A DNA stretch of 64,000 bases from Bin87 sp965261195 (GTDB taxonomy: Bacteria > Chloroflexota > Dehalococcoidia > Lucifugimonadales > UBA3495): assembly GCA_965261195.1 (NCBI GenBank), contig OZ253455.1, positions 1,612,001-1,676,000 on the forward strand, in the 5' to 3' direction. Positions 8,096 through 17,076 of the stretch are shown here, piece by piece; position 1 is the stretch's first letter, and each line of letters starts with the position of its first letter. The notes beneath the pieces are model-generated. The model was not told the DNA's origin. It searched no databases and saw only the letters and a list, made by a program, of their open reading frames with translations. The translations under genes and the position numbers were made by a program.

Positions 8096-9472
8096 CTATC
8101 CCGCCCGGTCTCCGGCCGTGCAGGCATCCACGAACCGTTTTGCCAGCCCGGGCCGGCTGCCCAGATGTACGTGGATGTAGGACGCCCACACGCTGCCCGC
8201 CCGGAATCCCTCGGGGCGTCCATCCTGATTCACCACCTGATAGGCGGCGCTGGCGGCGTCCGGCGGTTCCTGCAGCACCGACCAGTGGAATTCGTGGCCC
8301 CGCACCTGCTCACCGGAGCGCAGCAGGGGGCCGTCGCCGCAGGCTGCCACCTCCCGGTAGCCCAGGTGCAATCGCCGCCCGTCCATCGAGGACACCACCG
8401 GAATGGCGCCCACCATCGGGAACTGCCGCCCGTCCAGGTCCGACAGACTGCGGCCCAGGTACATCAACCCGCCGCACTCGGCATAAACCGGCACGCCTCT
8501 GGCGGTGGCGTCTCGCACCGATTGCAGCATGGAAACGTTAGCCGACAGCTCTTCGGCAAACAGCTCCGGGAACCCGCCGCCCAGATAAACACCGCCAACA
8601 TTCGCCGGCAGCGCGCTATCGTCCAGCGGCGAGAAGGGTATAACCTCCGCGCCCCACGCCGCCAGCAAGTCCAGCGAGTCCTGGTAGTAGAACGAGAAAG
8701 CCCGATCCTGCGCCACCGCAATCGCCGTGCGGGTGGGCTGCGGCTCCGTGGGGAACACCTGTGCTGGTCCCGCTCCCGGACTGCCCGCGGTGGCGGCGAT
8801 GCGGGCAATGGCGTCAATGTCTATGGTCAGCTCAACCTGAGCGTTCAGGGCGTCATACCACTCGTTGACCACCGTGCCTTCCACGGTTGGGATGAGCCCC
8901 AGATGACGCTCCGGCTGCACCAGGTCGTCGCGGCGCGGCAGCCATCCCACCACCGGCAGGCCCGTGGTCGCCTCAATCTGCGGTTGGCAAAACTCCAGGT
9001 GCCGCTCGCTGCCCACGCCGTTCAGAATGACGCCGGCGATGCGCAGGTTGGGGTCGAACTGCTGGTAGCCGAGAATTTCCGCCGCCACGCTGCGGGCCAC
9101 CTTGCCGGCGTCCGCAATGAGAATCACCGGAGCATCGAGCAGCTTGGCCAGTTCCGCCGTGGAACCATCCTCATCCAGCGACGAGTGGCCGTCGAACACT
9201 CCCATCACACCCTCTACCACCGCAATGTCCGCCGCGCCCGAGGCCCGGTGAAACAGCTCGGTAACCACCGGATGGGGCAACAGCCAGGTATCCAGATTGC
9301 GCGAGGGCACACCGCAGGCGATGCCGTGGTAGGTCGGGTCGATGTAATCGGGCCCTGCCTTGAACGGCTGCACCTTCCAGCCCCGCCGGGCCAGAGCGCC
9401 CATGATGCCGCTGGCGATGGTGGTCTTGCCCACGCCGGAACGCACCCCGGCTATGACAACTGCGGATGTCAT
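8096..9472 (-). CDS. cbiA: Cobyrinic acid a,c-diamide synthase CbiA/CobB
   Basis: 458 aa. An N-terminal dethiobiotin-synthetase-like ATPase domain with the P-loop GVRSGVGKTTIASG is followed by a class I glutamine amidotransferase domain with the nucleophile block YAECGGLMYLGRSL and a His in GHEFHWS. It amidates side chains a and c of the corrin ring using glutamine and ATP. Whether the true substrate is cobyrinate or hydrogenobyrinate cannot be read from sequence. It is the first recognised enzyme downstream of the B12 riboswitch. Confidence 0.96.
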   Translation of the reverse strand: MTSAVVIAGVRSGVGKTTIASGIMGALARRGWKVQPFKAGPDYIDPTYHGIACGVPSRNLDTWLLPHPVVTELFHRASGAADIAVVEGVMGVFDGHSSLDEDGSTAELAKLLDAPVILIADAGKVARSVAAEILGYQQFDPNLRIAGVILNGVGSERHLEFCQPQIEATTGLPVVGWLPRRDDLVQPERHLGLIPTVEGTVVNEWYDALNAQVELTIDIDAIARIAATAGSPGAGPAQVFPTEPQPTRTAIAVAQDRAFSFYYQDSLDLLAAWGAEVIPFSPLDDSALPANVGGVYLGGGFPELFAEELSANVSMLQSVRDATARGVPVYAECGGLMYLGRSLSDLDGRQFPMVGAIPVVSSMDGRRLHLGYREVAACGDGPLLRSGEQVRGHEFHWSVLQEPPDAASAAYQVVNQDGRPEGFRAGSVWASYIHVHLGSRPGLAKRFVDACTAGDRAG

Positions 9473-9497
9473 ATATCAACCCTCAACCTGATACCGG

Positions 9498-9530
9498 CCC
9501 TCACCCCAACCCTCTCCCTCTGGGAGAGGG
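9498..9530. repeat. Palindromic intergenic repeat (CCCTCACCC / GGGAGAGGG family)
   Basis: The hairpin CCCTCTCCC-tct-GGGAGAGGG is preceded by CCCTCACCCCAA. It lies between cbiA and the unknown gene at 9548. Further copies occur at about 14622-14662, 19979-20014, 40954-40968 (half), 40990-41028, 41068-41102, 50688-50731, 59468-59503 and 59543-59580, always between genes. Confidence 0.85.
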
Positions 9531-9547
9531 AACTTTGGCGCTAAAGG

Positions 9548-9991
9548 CTACTCCCCTGCCGAATCGTAAGCGTCGGCCGGCAACGCAATCTTCTCCGGAT
9601 ATTTTTCCAGCAGCGACATGAAGAAGTTGTGCCGCGGCGGATTCGTGGCGTCAACGTCCGACTTGCGCAGGTATACGCGCATCGCCGGATTGCCCTCACC
9701 GTCACGCATCCACAGCTGGTACGACGGCAGGCCCTGGTCGTTGGTCGTCTGAATGAACTCGGCCTCGCGAATCTTGGACATATCCAGGTGCATATGGGTT
9801 CCGCCGGGCACCATCAACGTTACGACGCGACCGTTGGGCGTGAACCGCAGATCGTCAAAATCCATGTAGACTTCGGCCGACGCGGCGGTGCTTTCCAGCA
9901 TCACCACCACCTCGTTGAAGCCAATCCCATCCACACCGTCGCGGCATTCTTCCAGAATATTGCGGAGGACAACATCCGTCGGAGTTGTCAT
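9548..9991 (-). CDS. Unknown protein, first gene behind the cobalamin riboswitch
   Basis: 147 aa from the ATG at 9991, which has a strong GGAGGT upstream; a longer frame to 10072 is not needed. I do not recognise the family. It is predicted soluble, acidic, with alternating beta strands, a VPGGTHMHLDMSKIREAEFI segment and MRVYLRKSDVDA near the C-terminus. The strand pattern faintly recalls cytosolic haem-carrier proteins of the ChuX/HutX type, but this is a weak impression. Being first behind the riboswitch, it should respond to B12. A role in corrinoid handling or cobalt supply is inference from position only. Confidence 0.7.
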   Translation of the reverse strand: MTTPTDVVLRNILEECRDGVDGIGFNEVVVMLESTAASAEVYMDFDDLRFTPNGRVVTLMVPGGTHMHLDMSKIREAEFIQTTNDQGLPSYQLWMRDGEGNPAMRVYLRKSDVDATNPPRHNFFMSLLEKYPEKIALPADAYDSAGE

Positions 9992-10287
9992 CAATCTCAC
10001 CTCCAGTACAGCCCTGCGTAAGTTCGGTTCTTGCATCTTATTACGGCGATTATGAACCAGCGGCGATGGCAAAGCAAATTGCTAACCCCGGCCGGCTGCG
10101 GCCCGGTGGCGCGGTGTTCATCGCACATTTTCGCCACACGTCCTCGCCGCACGTCCTCGTTGCGTTTATCAGCCGGTTGTGTTGAGAGCGCAGCTCCGGC
10201 AGGTCGGAGGAGGAGGAGGAATCCTTCCCACCGGAGCGGCGCAGGAGAATGCAATCGTCACTGCGACAACAACACTGCGACAACAAC

Positions 10288-10318
10288 GAAAAACCCGACT
10301 GCAAAATTCGCAGTCGGG
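10288..10318 (-). terminator. Intrinsic terminator of the cobalamin riboswitch leader
   Basis: Read on the minus strand: a perfect 9-bp stem (10318-10310 with 10302-10294), a 7-nt loop and five U residues at 10293-10289. It lies about 100 nt after the B12 aptamer and about 300 nt before the first gene, as expected for transcription attenuation. An upstream copy of CGACTGC (complement at 10357-10363) could pair with one terminator arm and might take part in the switch; that is inference. Confidence 0.85.
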
Positions 10319-10414
10319 CAAGTTATCGAAACTATCCGGTGGAAACCGCCTCACCCGCAGTCGAATCACGACCAGGGGTTTGCCGGCATCTGCTCACTCT
10401 TCCGCGCAGTGCAG

Positions 10415-10615
10415 CCAAAACGTACCTGCGGCAGGCCTCCTGGCTTATGGCTACGAGCGACGTTCCTCCGCCTTCCCACCCAATTCGGGCAGTGGCTGAT
10501 CAGTCAGCGTCCTTGCGAACACTGACCGGAGGGCGCCTCACCAATTACAGTGGCGGGACCGCACCGGATTCACACCGGATTTCCTTTTCAGCCCGTTTCC
10601 CCTCGGTTCAATAAT
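10415..10615 (-). promoter_or_regulatory. Cobalamin (B12) riboswitch
   Basis: On the minus strand the leader shows the conserved aptamer core: GAACCGAGGGGAAACGGG at the 5' side, GGAAATCCGGTG and AATCCGGTGCGGTCCCGCC, then CACTGT (the B12 box), and AAGCCAGGAGGCCTGCC at the 3' side. These are in the normal order and spacing of a cobalamin riboswitch. Binding of adenosylcobalamin should lower expression of the downstream minus-strand operon (9991 to 3266) through the terminator at 10288-10318. Confidence 0.95.
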
Positions 10616-10729
10616 TTTCCAGGAACCGCAGTTTACGAGCCACCTACAGGCATTTCGTGTCTGTTTCAGTTGTTAACGCCCGGAGTGTATCAGGCCATTT
10701 GATTCCGGTCAATACGCGGCACCGGCCAT

Positions 10730-10868
10730 GCGTACCCACTTTGTCATTGCGAGCGTAGCGTGGCAATCTCGTCGCCGTAGCAACGGCGGTTCGCCGACGT
10801 GTGTTCAGCCTCAACGAGATTGCCACGTCGCTATGCTCCTCGCAATGACAGATTAAAGTAGGTACGCG
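10730..10868. repeat. Large imperfect-palindrome element (GTCATTGCGAG family), copy 1
   Basis: About 139 bp. The outer arms GCGTACC(C/T)ACTTT enclose inner arms GTCATTGCGAG...TGGCAATCTCG and their reverse complement, around a core reading CAACGGCGGTTCGCCGACG. A near-copy is at 44914-45067; half copies lie at about 14693-14755, 53968-54004 and 55591-55628. There is no coding capacity. It fills most of the gap between the riboswitch promoter region and the asparaginase gene. It could be a non-autonomous mobile element. Confidence 0.8.
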
Positions 10869-10935
10869 TGAGGTTGTATCGGCGCACGCAGGGCCATTCG
10901 ATTGCCGATGCCGCCGCCGCTCCGGTACCGGGCTG

Positions 10936-11955
10936 CTAATACTCCAGCATCATGCGTTGCAACTCAGCGGGGTCGGAGGTTTGCGTTAAGCCCAGCATCA
11001 GCAGGATGCGCGCCTTCTTGGGATGCAGGTTGTCGGCCACGATGTAGCCAGCCTCCGTAAACCGGCGGGTCTGCACCACCCGTCCGGTGCCGACGTGGGT
11101 TGCCAGGACCACCGGCACGGCGGCGGCAACGGCGCGTTGCAGGGCGGCCATGAACGGGGCCGGCGAACCGCCGCTGCCCAACCCGGCCGCCACGATTCCC
11201 GCTGCTCCGGCATCCACCAGCGCATCTACCACCGTTCCATCGACGCCGGCGTAGGCGAATGCGATGTCAACCCGCGGCAGTTCGCCGATGGCCGACACGT
11301 CAAACTCGGAGTCCGCGGTGTGCCGCCGTTCCGTCTGGCGGTAGTACACCACGCCGCCATCGGCATCGGCGTAACCCAGGAACCCGGCGTGGCCGGACTG
11401 GAAGGTTTCCACGCGGTAGGAGTCCGTCTTGGTAACGTCCCGCGCCGCCTGAATCTCGTTGTTGAGCACCACCAGCGCGCCCCGGCCGGCGGACTGCCGC
11501 GCCGCTGCCACGTGAAGGGCATCCATCAGGTTGTTGTCCGCATCGGTGCCCAGGGCCGACGGCGGGCGCATCGCTCCGGTAACCACCACCGGGCGCGCAT
11601 CGTGGACGGTCAGGTTCAGGAAGTACGCCGTCTCCTCCAGCGTCGCCGTGCCGTGGGTGACGGCGGTGCCGGCTGCTTCGGCATCCTCGTTGAACCTGGC
11701 ATTGATGCGGTTCGCCAGCGTCAGCCAGTCGGACGGGTAAACCTCGGTGCTACCCACGTTGATGACCTGCTCGGCAATTACTTCCGCCTGCTCTTCAGCC
11801 TCAGGAACCCGCGCCAGCATCTCCTGTATGGTGAGCTGATTCCCCCGATAGCTGTAGTTGGCGAAGTCGGTGCGGTTTTCCCCGACAAAAGATATGGTTC
11901 CGCCCGTACCAAACAGATACACCCGTGGTTTCTGAGCGTATGTTGAATTGACCAT
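10936..11955 (-). CDS. L-asparaginase family protein with altered active-site motif
   Basis: 339 aa. Type I/II asparaginase fold: nucleophile motif GTGGTISF at about residues 17-24, second motif THGTATLEETAYFL near residues 100-113, and the Lys in ARDVTKTDSYR. In classical enzymes the second motif reads HGTDT, with the Asp binding substrate and acting in the Thr-Lys-Asp triad. Here that codon is GCG (Ala). The rest of the protein is intact, so a changed substrate or activity is possible; hydrolysis of asparagine should not be assumed. It is a single minus-strand gene. Confidence 0.85.
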   Translation of the reverse strand: MVNSTYAQKPRVYLFGTGGTISFVGENRTDFANYSYRGNQLTIQEMLARVPEAEEQAEVIAEQVINVGSTEVYPSDWLTLANRINARFNEDAEAAGTAVTHGTATLEETAYFLNLTVHDARPVVVTGAMRPPSALGTDADNNLMDALHVAAARQSAGRGALVVLNNEIQAARDVTKTDSYRVETFQSGHAGFLGYADADGGVVYYRQTERRHTADSEFDVSAIGELPRVDIAFAYAGVDGTVVDALVDAGAAGIVAAGLGSGGSPAPFMAALQRAVAAAVPVVLATHVGTGRVVQTRRFTEAGYIVADNLHPKKARILLMLGLTQTSDPAELQRMMLEY

Positions 11956-12122
11956 TGAATCCTCCCCAGCGCCGGACTGGCCGCCGCCGGTGCCGCCGCC
12001 ACAGTCTGTTTTGCCATTTTAGCTTTACGCCGCTATTATGGTAGCCTATCACCCGAGTTTTTGATTACGGGCTACAAGTCGCGCTGCAGCACAGCCGGGC
12101 CTACTAAACCGGCAGGAGTGCC

Positions 12123-14129
12123 ATGACCAACAATCGCTGGGTACGCAACAGCTTAATCTATCTGCTGATAATTATTGGCGTGATAGTCATATTCTATACG
12201 CTGATCCCCAGCCTGGGCAGCAGCGAGCAACTCTCGCTCACCGAGGTGATGGGACAGGCCAGTACCGGTCAGATTAAACAAATCATCGTGGACGGCGAAA
12301 AACTCACCGTCATACCACGCGTTGCCCCCGGCGGAGACACCACCAAGTACACCAGTCGCATCGGCAAAAACACTGACCTGATCCAGTTGTTTACCGACGC
12401 CAGGATCCTGGGCCCGAACTCGATAAACGTGGCCGCACCCGAGATTGAGTACAAGGGTTCCAGCGGGCTGGGCAGCGTCTTCGGCATCCTGATCAACTTC
12501 CTGCCCCTCATCTTCTTTGGCGGGCTGATACTGCTGATGATGCGGCAGGCCCAGGGCTCCAACAACCAGACCATGAGCTTCGGTCGCAGCCGTGCCCGTA
12601 TGCTGCCCCTCAATCGTCCGTCGGTAACCTTCAACGATGTGGCCGGCGTGGATGAGGCCAAGGCTGAGCTGGAAGAAGTGGTCGACTTCCTGAAATTCCC
12701 GGAGCGCTTCCTGGCCCTGGGCGCGCGCATCCCCAAGGGCGTACTGCTGGTCGGCCCGCCCGGCACCGGCAAAACCCTGCTCGCCCGCGCCGTAGCCGGA
12801 GAAGCCGGCGTGCCGTTCTTCCACATTTCCGGCAGCGAGTTCGTTGAGATGTTCGTCGGCGTGGGAGCCGCCCGTGTTCGCGACCTGTTCGAGCAGGCCA
12901 AGCGCAACGCGCCCTGCATCCTGTTCGTCGATGAAATCGACGCAGTGGGACGGCACCGCGGCGCCGGTCTCGGCGGCGGCCACGACGAACGCGAACAGAC
13001 CCTGAACCAGATTCTCGTCGAAATGGACGGCTTCGAGACTAACACCAACATCATCGTCATTGCCGCTACCAACCGGCCCGACATCCTGGACCCGGCCCTG
13101 CTGCGCCCCGGTCGTTTCGACCGCCGCGTTACGCTGGACCTGCCCGACGTGGTCGGACGCCACGCCATCCTGCGGGTTCACGCCGCCGGCAAACCTTTGG
13201 CCGGAGAAATCAACCTGGAAATCATCGGACGTGAAACTCCCGGCTTCAGCGGCGCCGACCTTTCCAACCTGGTCAACGAGGCAGCGCTGCTGGCCGCACG
13301 CAAGAACCAGTCCAGTATATTCATGCAGGACTTCGAGGAAGCCATCGAGCGGGTCATCGCCGGCCCCGAGCGCAAGAGCCGCGTCATCAACCAGCGCGAA
13401 AAGGAGATGACCGCCTACCACGAAGCCGGTCATGCCCTGGTGGCCTGGCACCTGCCCCACGCCGACCGCGTACACAAGATTAGCATCGTCTCCCGCGGCA
13501 ACATGGGCGGCCACACCACCCTGCTGCCCTCGGAAGACCGCTACCTGTGGACCAAGAACCAGTTCCAGGATATGCTCGGCGTGATGATGGGTGGCCGGGT
13601 GGCTGAGGAGCTAATCTTCGACGAAGTTACCACCGGCGCCAGCAACGACATCGAACGGGCCACCAAGACCGCCCTCGGTATGGTGAAACGCTACGGTATG
13701 TCCCCCAGCCTGGGCCCGCGCACCTTTGGCAAGCGTGAAGAGTTGGTGTTCCTGGGCCGCGAGATTAGCGAAGAGAAGGACTACGGCGACAAAATCGCGG
13801 AAGAGATTGACGTTGAAGTGCGCCATCTCATCCACAGCGCCTACCGCCAGGCCCAGCAGCTCCTGATCGACTACAAGCCCAAACTGGTGCAGGTTGCGGA
13901 ATACCTGATTGAGCACGAGGCCATTTCCGGAGAGGCGCTGAACCGGCTGTTCAACGACGAGCCGCCCGGCATCGAACCTGAACCCGCTCGCCCGCTGCCG
14001 GCGCCTTCGCCATACGCGCCGCCGGCTCCGCCCGTTACCCAGGGCAACCCGTTGCCCAACCCGGCGCCGTCCTTCGGCAGCGCCGCCACCGCAGACCCAA
14101 CGCCCGGCGCGCCGCCAGCCGCTGACTAA
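12123..14129 (+). CDS. ftsH: ATP-dependent zinc metalloprotease FtsH
   Basis: 668 aa membrane-anchored AAA+ protease. It has an N-terminal helix (about residues 11-31), a periplasmic domain, a second helix at about 117-140, Walker A GPPGTGKT, Walker B ILFVDEIDAVG, the second region of homology ATNRPDILDPALLRPGRFDRR, and the zinc site HEAGH. The C-terminus is Pro-rich. It degrades misassembled membrane proteins and some regulators. HflK/HflC, its known modulators, are encoded just downstream on the same strand. GGCAGGAG precedes the ATG. Confidence 0.97.
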   Translation: MTNNRWVRNSLIYLLIIIGVIVIFYTLIPSLGSSEQLSLTEVMGQASTGQIKQIIVDGEKLTVIPRVAPGGDTTKYTSRIGKNTDLIQLFTDARILGPNSINVAAPEIEYKGSSGLGSVFGILINFLPLIFFGGLILLMMRQAQGSNNQTMSFGRSRARMLPLNRPSVTFNDVAGVDEAKAELEEVVDFLKFPERFLALGARIPKGVLLVGPPGTGKTLLARAVAGEAGVPFFHISGSEFVEMFVGVGAARVRDLFEQAKRNAPCILFVDEIDAVGRHRGAGLGGGHDEREQTLNQILVEMDGFETNTNIIVIAATNRPDILDPALLRPGRFDRRVTLDLPDVVGRHAILRVHAAGKPLAGEINLEIIGRETPGFSGADLSNLVNEAALLAARKNQSSIFMQDFEEAIERVIAGPERKSRVINQREKEMTAYHEAGHALVAWHLPHADRVHKISIVSRGNMGGHTTLLPSEDRYLWTKNQFQDMLGVMMGGRVAEELIFDEVTTGASNDIERATKTALGMVKRYGMSPSLGPRTFGKREELVFLGREISEEKDYGDKIAEEIDVEVRHLIHSAYRQAQQLLIDYKPKLVQVAEYLIEHEAISGEALNRLFNDEPPGIEPEPARPLPAPSPYAPPAPPVTQGNPLPNPAPSFGSAATADPTPGAPPAAD

Positions 14130-14149
14130 AGGGGTCAGCAGAAAGTTCG

Positions 14150-14172
14150 GGGCGACGCATTATGCGTCGCCC
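14150..14172 (+). terminator. Hairpin after ftsH, possible terminator
   Basis: Ten-base-pair perfect stem (14150-14159 with 14163-14172) with a TTA loop, 20 nt after the ftsH stop, followed by TTGTG. The T-run is poor, so termination is plausible but not certain. It also lies downstream of the convergent gene at 14222-14545 and could serve both. Confidence 0.5.
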
Positions 14173-14221
14173 TTGTGCCTGGCCATTGGCAGTTGTTGGC
14201 GTGCAACCCTCAAAGTACGGG

Positions 14222-14545
14222 TCAGGGCGCGGGTGGCTCATCCCCTGCTGCATCCGCCTCCAGGGGCAGGCTGCGGTAATACAGGCCCCACTGCTGCATC
14301 AGGTTTTCGACGCGTGGGTCTCGCAGCGCCACCAGTTCCCGGAAAAATCCCGCCATGGCGTGGGCCGGACGCAACTCGTCGCTGCACACCCAGCTCAAAT
14401 CGCCGGGCACCGCGTAGATGAGCCCGCTCTGGTGCTGGCAAGTAACCTGAACCCGCGCCAGATCCTCGCCAACCTTCACCGTTAGTCCCCGGGGTTGCGG
14501 CTCCAACTGGGCATCGCCGGACGAAAGCTCTACGGGCGTGGTCAT
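14222..14545 (-). CDS. Small protein of unknown function
   Basis: 107 aa from the ATG at 14545, with GAAGGAAGG upstream; a longer frame to 14629 lacks a site. I do not recognise the family. No transmembrane segment or signal peptide is visible. The middle has QVTCQHQSGLIYAVPGDLSWVC with two Cys about 20 residues apart, and the end is Pro/Ala/Glu-rich. It is convergent with ftsH and divergent from hflK. The codon usage looks normal, supporting a real gene. Confidence 0.6.
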   Translation of the reverse strand: MTTPVELSSGDAQLEPQPRGLTVKVGEDLARVQVTCQHQSGLIYAVPGDLSWVCSDELRPAHAMAGFFRELVALRDPRVENLMQQWGLYYRSLPLEADAAGDEPPAP

Positions 14546-14958
14546 TCCAAAACCTTCCTTCGGGGGTGTCTTAAAAGCCTCTTGTACATCGCAGGCGAGA
14601 GCTGGAATAGAGGGAGAACGACCCCTCACCCCAGCCCGCTCCCACTAGGGGAGAGGGAGTTTTAGACACGCTCTTATAAAATTGCAAAAACCTGTCATTG
14701 CGAGCGGAGCGTGGCAATCTCGATGTGGCAATCTCGATGTGGCAATCTCGATAATGTAGCCACGCCGGTTAGGCGGAACCAGGAGACCCGCGTCCCAAAC
14801 CGGAAATCATTATAAACCACGGCTTTGGCAATGGTGTTATACTGGTGAGCCTAATCGCCCCGTGCGGGATTTGACCCGTCAATCGGGGTTCAATCGCTAC
14901 CGTCCTGGCATCTGTTACCGTCAGGACTGTTCCATTACCTACCCCAACAAAGGAACCG
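14546..14958. other. Gene-free gap with repeats, upstream of hflK
   Basis: 413 bp between divergent genes. It holds a palindromic CCCTCACCC-type hairpin (14622-14662) and a half copy of the GTCATTGCGAG element (14693-14755) in which ATGTGGCAATCTCG is repeated in tandem. The rest should include the hflK promoter, but no convincing -35/-10 pair was found. No coding potential was seen. Confidence 0.7.
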
Positions 14959-16056
14959 ATGCGTATGTTTTCACCCGGCGGAGGTCAACAACCACCTCGA
15001 CAGCCTGAGTTCGACCTTAACCAGATTCTCGGCCGCCTCGGCGGTATATTTGGTGGAACCAGTGGACGGCTCGGTGGCGGCAACTTGGGCATCCTCATCA
15101 TTGCTGTCATCGCCCTGATTGTCATCATCTGGGCCGCCACCGGCGTATACACCATCAGCCCAGGCGAAAACGCCGCGCTGCGTCTCTTTGGCGCGGTTCA
15201 GGGCAACCCCGTTGACGCGGAAGGACTGCACTGGTGGTGGCCGTCTCCGGTCGGTAAAAAAGACGTGGTAATGGTCACGCAAACCCGTCGTATGGAACTG
15301 GGTTTCATTTCCAACGCCGCCGAAACCAAAACCACGGTTGAATCTGAAGCCCTGATGATTTCGGGGGACCTCAACATTGTTGACGTGCAGATGGTGGTGC
15401 AGTACCGCATCAGCAACCTCAACAACTTCCTGTTCAATGTCGATGACCCGGGCGAGCTGGCGCGGAACATTGCCGAAGGCCGCCCCGACGGTCGCACCCT
15501 CAAAGATGGCGCCGAAGCCGCCCTGCGTCTGGTGGTCGGCCAACGCTCCATTGACGATGTGCTGGTGCGGGGCCGCGAAGTTGTGGAATCCGACACCAGG
15601 ACGAGGCTGCAAGCCATTTTGGACAAGTACACGGCTGGCATCGAGGTAATCTCGGTGCAGTTGCAGGACGTCAAAGCGCCCGAAGAGGTGCGCGAGGCTT
15701 TTGACGACGTGCTGCGTGGCCGGCAAGAGCGCGAAACCCGCATCAACCAGGCCCTGGCCTACGAGGCCGACGTTATCCCGCGGGCCCGGGGTGACGCTGA
15801 GCGCATCATCCAGTCAGCAGAAGCCTTCAAACGGTCCCGCATCGAAACCGCCAACGGTGAAGCCCAGCGTTTTGAGGCGGTTCTCAATGAATACCTGAAC
15901 TCGCCCGAAGTAACGCGCCAGCGCCTCTACCTGGAAGCCCTGGAATCGGTGCTGCCCAGCGTATCCAAGATCGTCGTCGACGGCTCAACCGACCCCATTC
16001 TGATTTTGGGACAGGGGAGCAACATCGTACCTGCGCCAATCGGGCCCAACCCCTAG
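14959..16056 (+). CDS. hflK: HflK, SPFH-family modulator of FtsH
   Basis: 365 aa. A Gly-rich N-terminus is followed by one membrane helix (about residues 48-68), then the SPFH/band-7 domain beginning GVYTISPGENAALRLFG, with LQDVKAPEEVREAFDDV and an alpha-helical, Glu/Arg-rich region. HflK and HflC form a large membrane ring around FtsH and restrain its access to substrates. It is followed by hflC after 62 nt. AAAGGAA precedes the ATG. Confidence 0.93.
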   Translation: MRMFSPGGGQQPPRQPEFDLNQILGRLGGIFGGTSGRLGGGNLGILIIAVIALIVIIWAATGVYTISPGENAALRLFGAVQGNPVDAEGLHWWWPSPVGKKDVVMVTQTRRMELGFISNAAETKTTVESEALMISGDLNIVDVQMVVQYRISNLNNFLFNVDDPGELARNIAEGRPDGRTLKDGAEAALRLVVGQRSIDDVLVRGREVVESDTRTRLQAILDKYTAGIEVISVQLQDVKAPEEVREAFDDVLRGRQERETRINQALAYEADVIPRARGDAERIIQSAEAFKRSRIETANGEAQRFEAVLNEYLNSPEVTRQRLYLEALESVLPSVSKIVVDGSTDPILILGQGSNIVPAPIGPNP

Positions 16057-16118
16057 CCACCTTCGCCACACCCGCAGGTTTCCCCTTTTGACCGTCCCCC
16101 CGCTCGGAGAACCCTTTA

Positions 16119-17069
16119 ATGCGCAATCTCATCATCATCGTCATCATCATTGTCGTCGCACTGGTTATCTTACGCCAGGCGCTCTATGTGGTTGACGTTA
16201 CCGAACAGGTAATCATCCTCCGCTTTGGTGAGGTGGTTAATACTCAGGACGACCCTGGCCTCAACGTCAAACTCCCCTTCGTCGACACCGTGGTGCGACT
16301 GGACAAACGTATCCTGCGGATTGACGCTCCGGCCACTTCGATGCCAGACCAGGACAAAGAGAACCTGGTGATCGACATTTACGCTCGCTACCGCATCACC
16401 GACCCAGTGCAGTTCCGCAAAACCCTGCAAACCGAAAACAACGCCCGCAGCCGCCTGGGGGACATCGTCATCTCCACCCTCCGCGACCGGGTGGCTCTGC
16501 GTGATCGCACCGACATCATCGGCGCCAAACCTCAACTCAACGAACTCGGTATACCCGTGCTCGATGACGACGACATCCCCTTGGTCGAAGCACAGGAGAC
16601 GCGAACTGAAATCCTCGATGAAGTGCTCTTGAGGGTTCAGGAAATTACCGGGCGGGACAACTTCGGTATTGAAATCATCGACGTGCGTATCAAGCGCGCC
16701 GACTTCCCACCGGCTGTTACCAATTCCATCTACACCAGAATGCGCGCCGAACGTAACCGTATCGCGGCCGGATTCCGCGCCGAAGGTGAAGAAGAAGACC
16801 GCAAGATTCGGGCCAACACCGACCGCGACCGGGATGTCCTCCTGGCTGAAGCCGAGCGGGAATCCAACAAGCGGCGTGGTGAAGGTGAGGCGCAGGCCAT
16901 CCAGATTCTGGCGGAATCGCTGAACCGCGACCCTGAACTGTTCGCCTTCCTGCGGAGCCTGGAATCCTACCAGCTGATATTCCAGCCCGGAGACACCATC
17001 ATCCTGCCGGGAGACTCTCCGCTGCTGCGTTATCTGACCGGCCCAAGTCCGGCGCAAACCGGCCAATAG
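16119..17069 (+). CDS. hflC: HflC, SPFH-family modulator of FtsH
   Basis: 316 aa. It has an N-terminal membrane helix (residues 3-20), then VVDVTEQVIILRFGEVVNTQDDPGLNVKLPFVDTV, the HflC-type band-7 start, RILRIDAPATSMPDQDKENLVIDIYARYRI, and a charged helical region with EGEEEDRKIRANTDRDRDVLLAEAERE. It is the partner of HflK. A Uma2 gene begins 7 nt after its stop and is probably on the same transcript. Confidence 0.94.
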   Translation: MRNLIIIVIIIVVALVILRQALYVVDVTEQVIILRFGEVVNTQDDPGLNVKLPFVDTVVRLDKRILRIDAPATSMPDQDKENLVIDIYARYRITDPVQFRKTLQTENNARSRLGDIVISTLRDRVALRDRTDIIGAKPQLNELGIPVLDDDDIPLVEAQETRTEILDEVLLRVQEITGRDNFGIEIIDVRIKRADFPPAVTNSIYTRMRAERNRIAAGFRAEGEEEDRKIRANTDRDRDVLLAEAERESNKRRGEGEAQAIQILAESLNRDPELFAFLRSLESYQLIFQPGDTIILPGDSPLLRYLTGPSPAQTGQ

Positions 17070-17076
17070 CCGCTGT

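Noticed and set aside
12153..13514. Long open frame antisense to ftsH
   Set aside because: Shadow of a high-GC, strongly coding gene; its translation shows no domain and ftsH is certain.
14824..14843. Promoter for hflK with TTGGCA and TATACT
   Set aside because: The two boxes are only about 7 bp apart, far short of the 16-18 bp needed.
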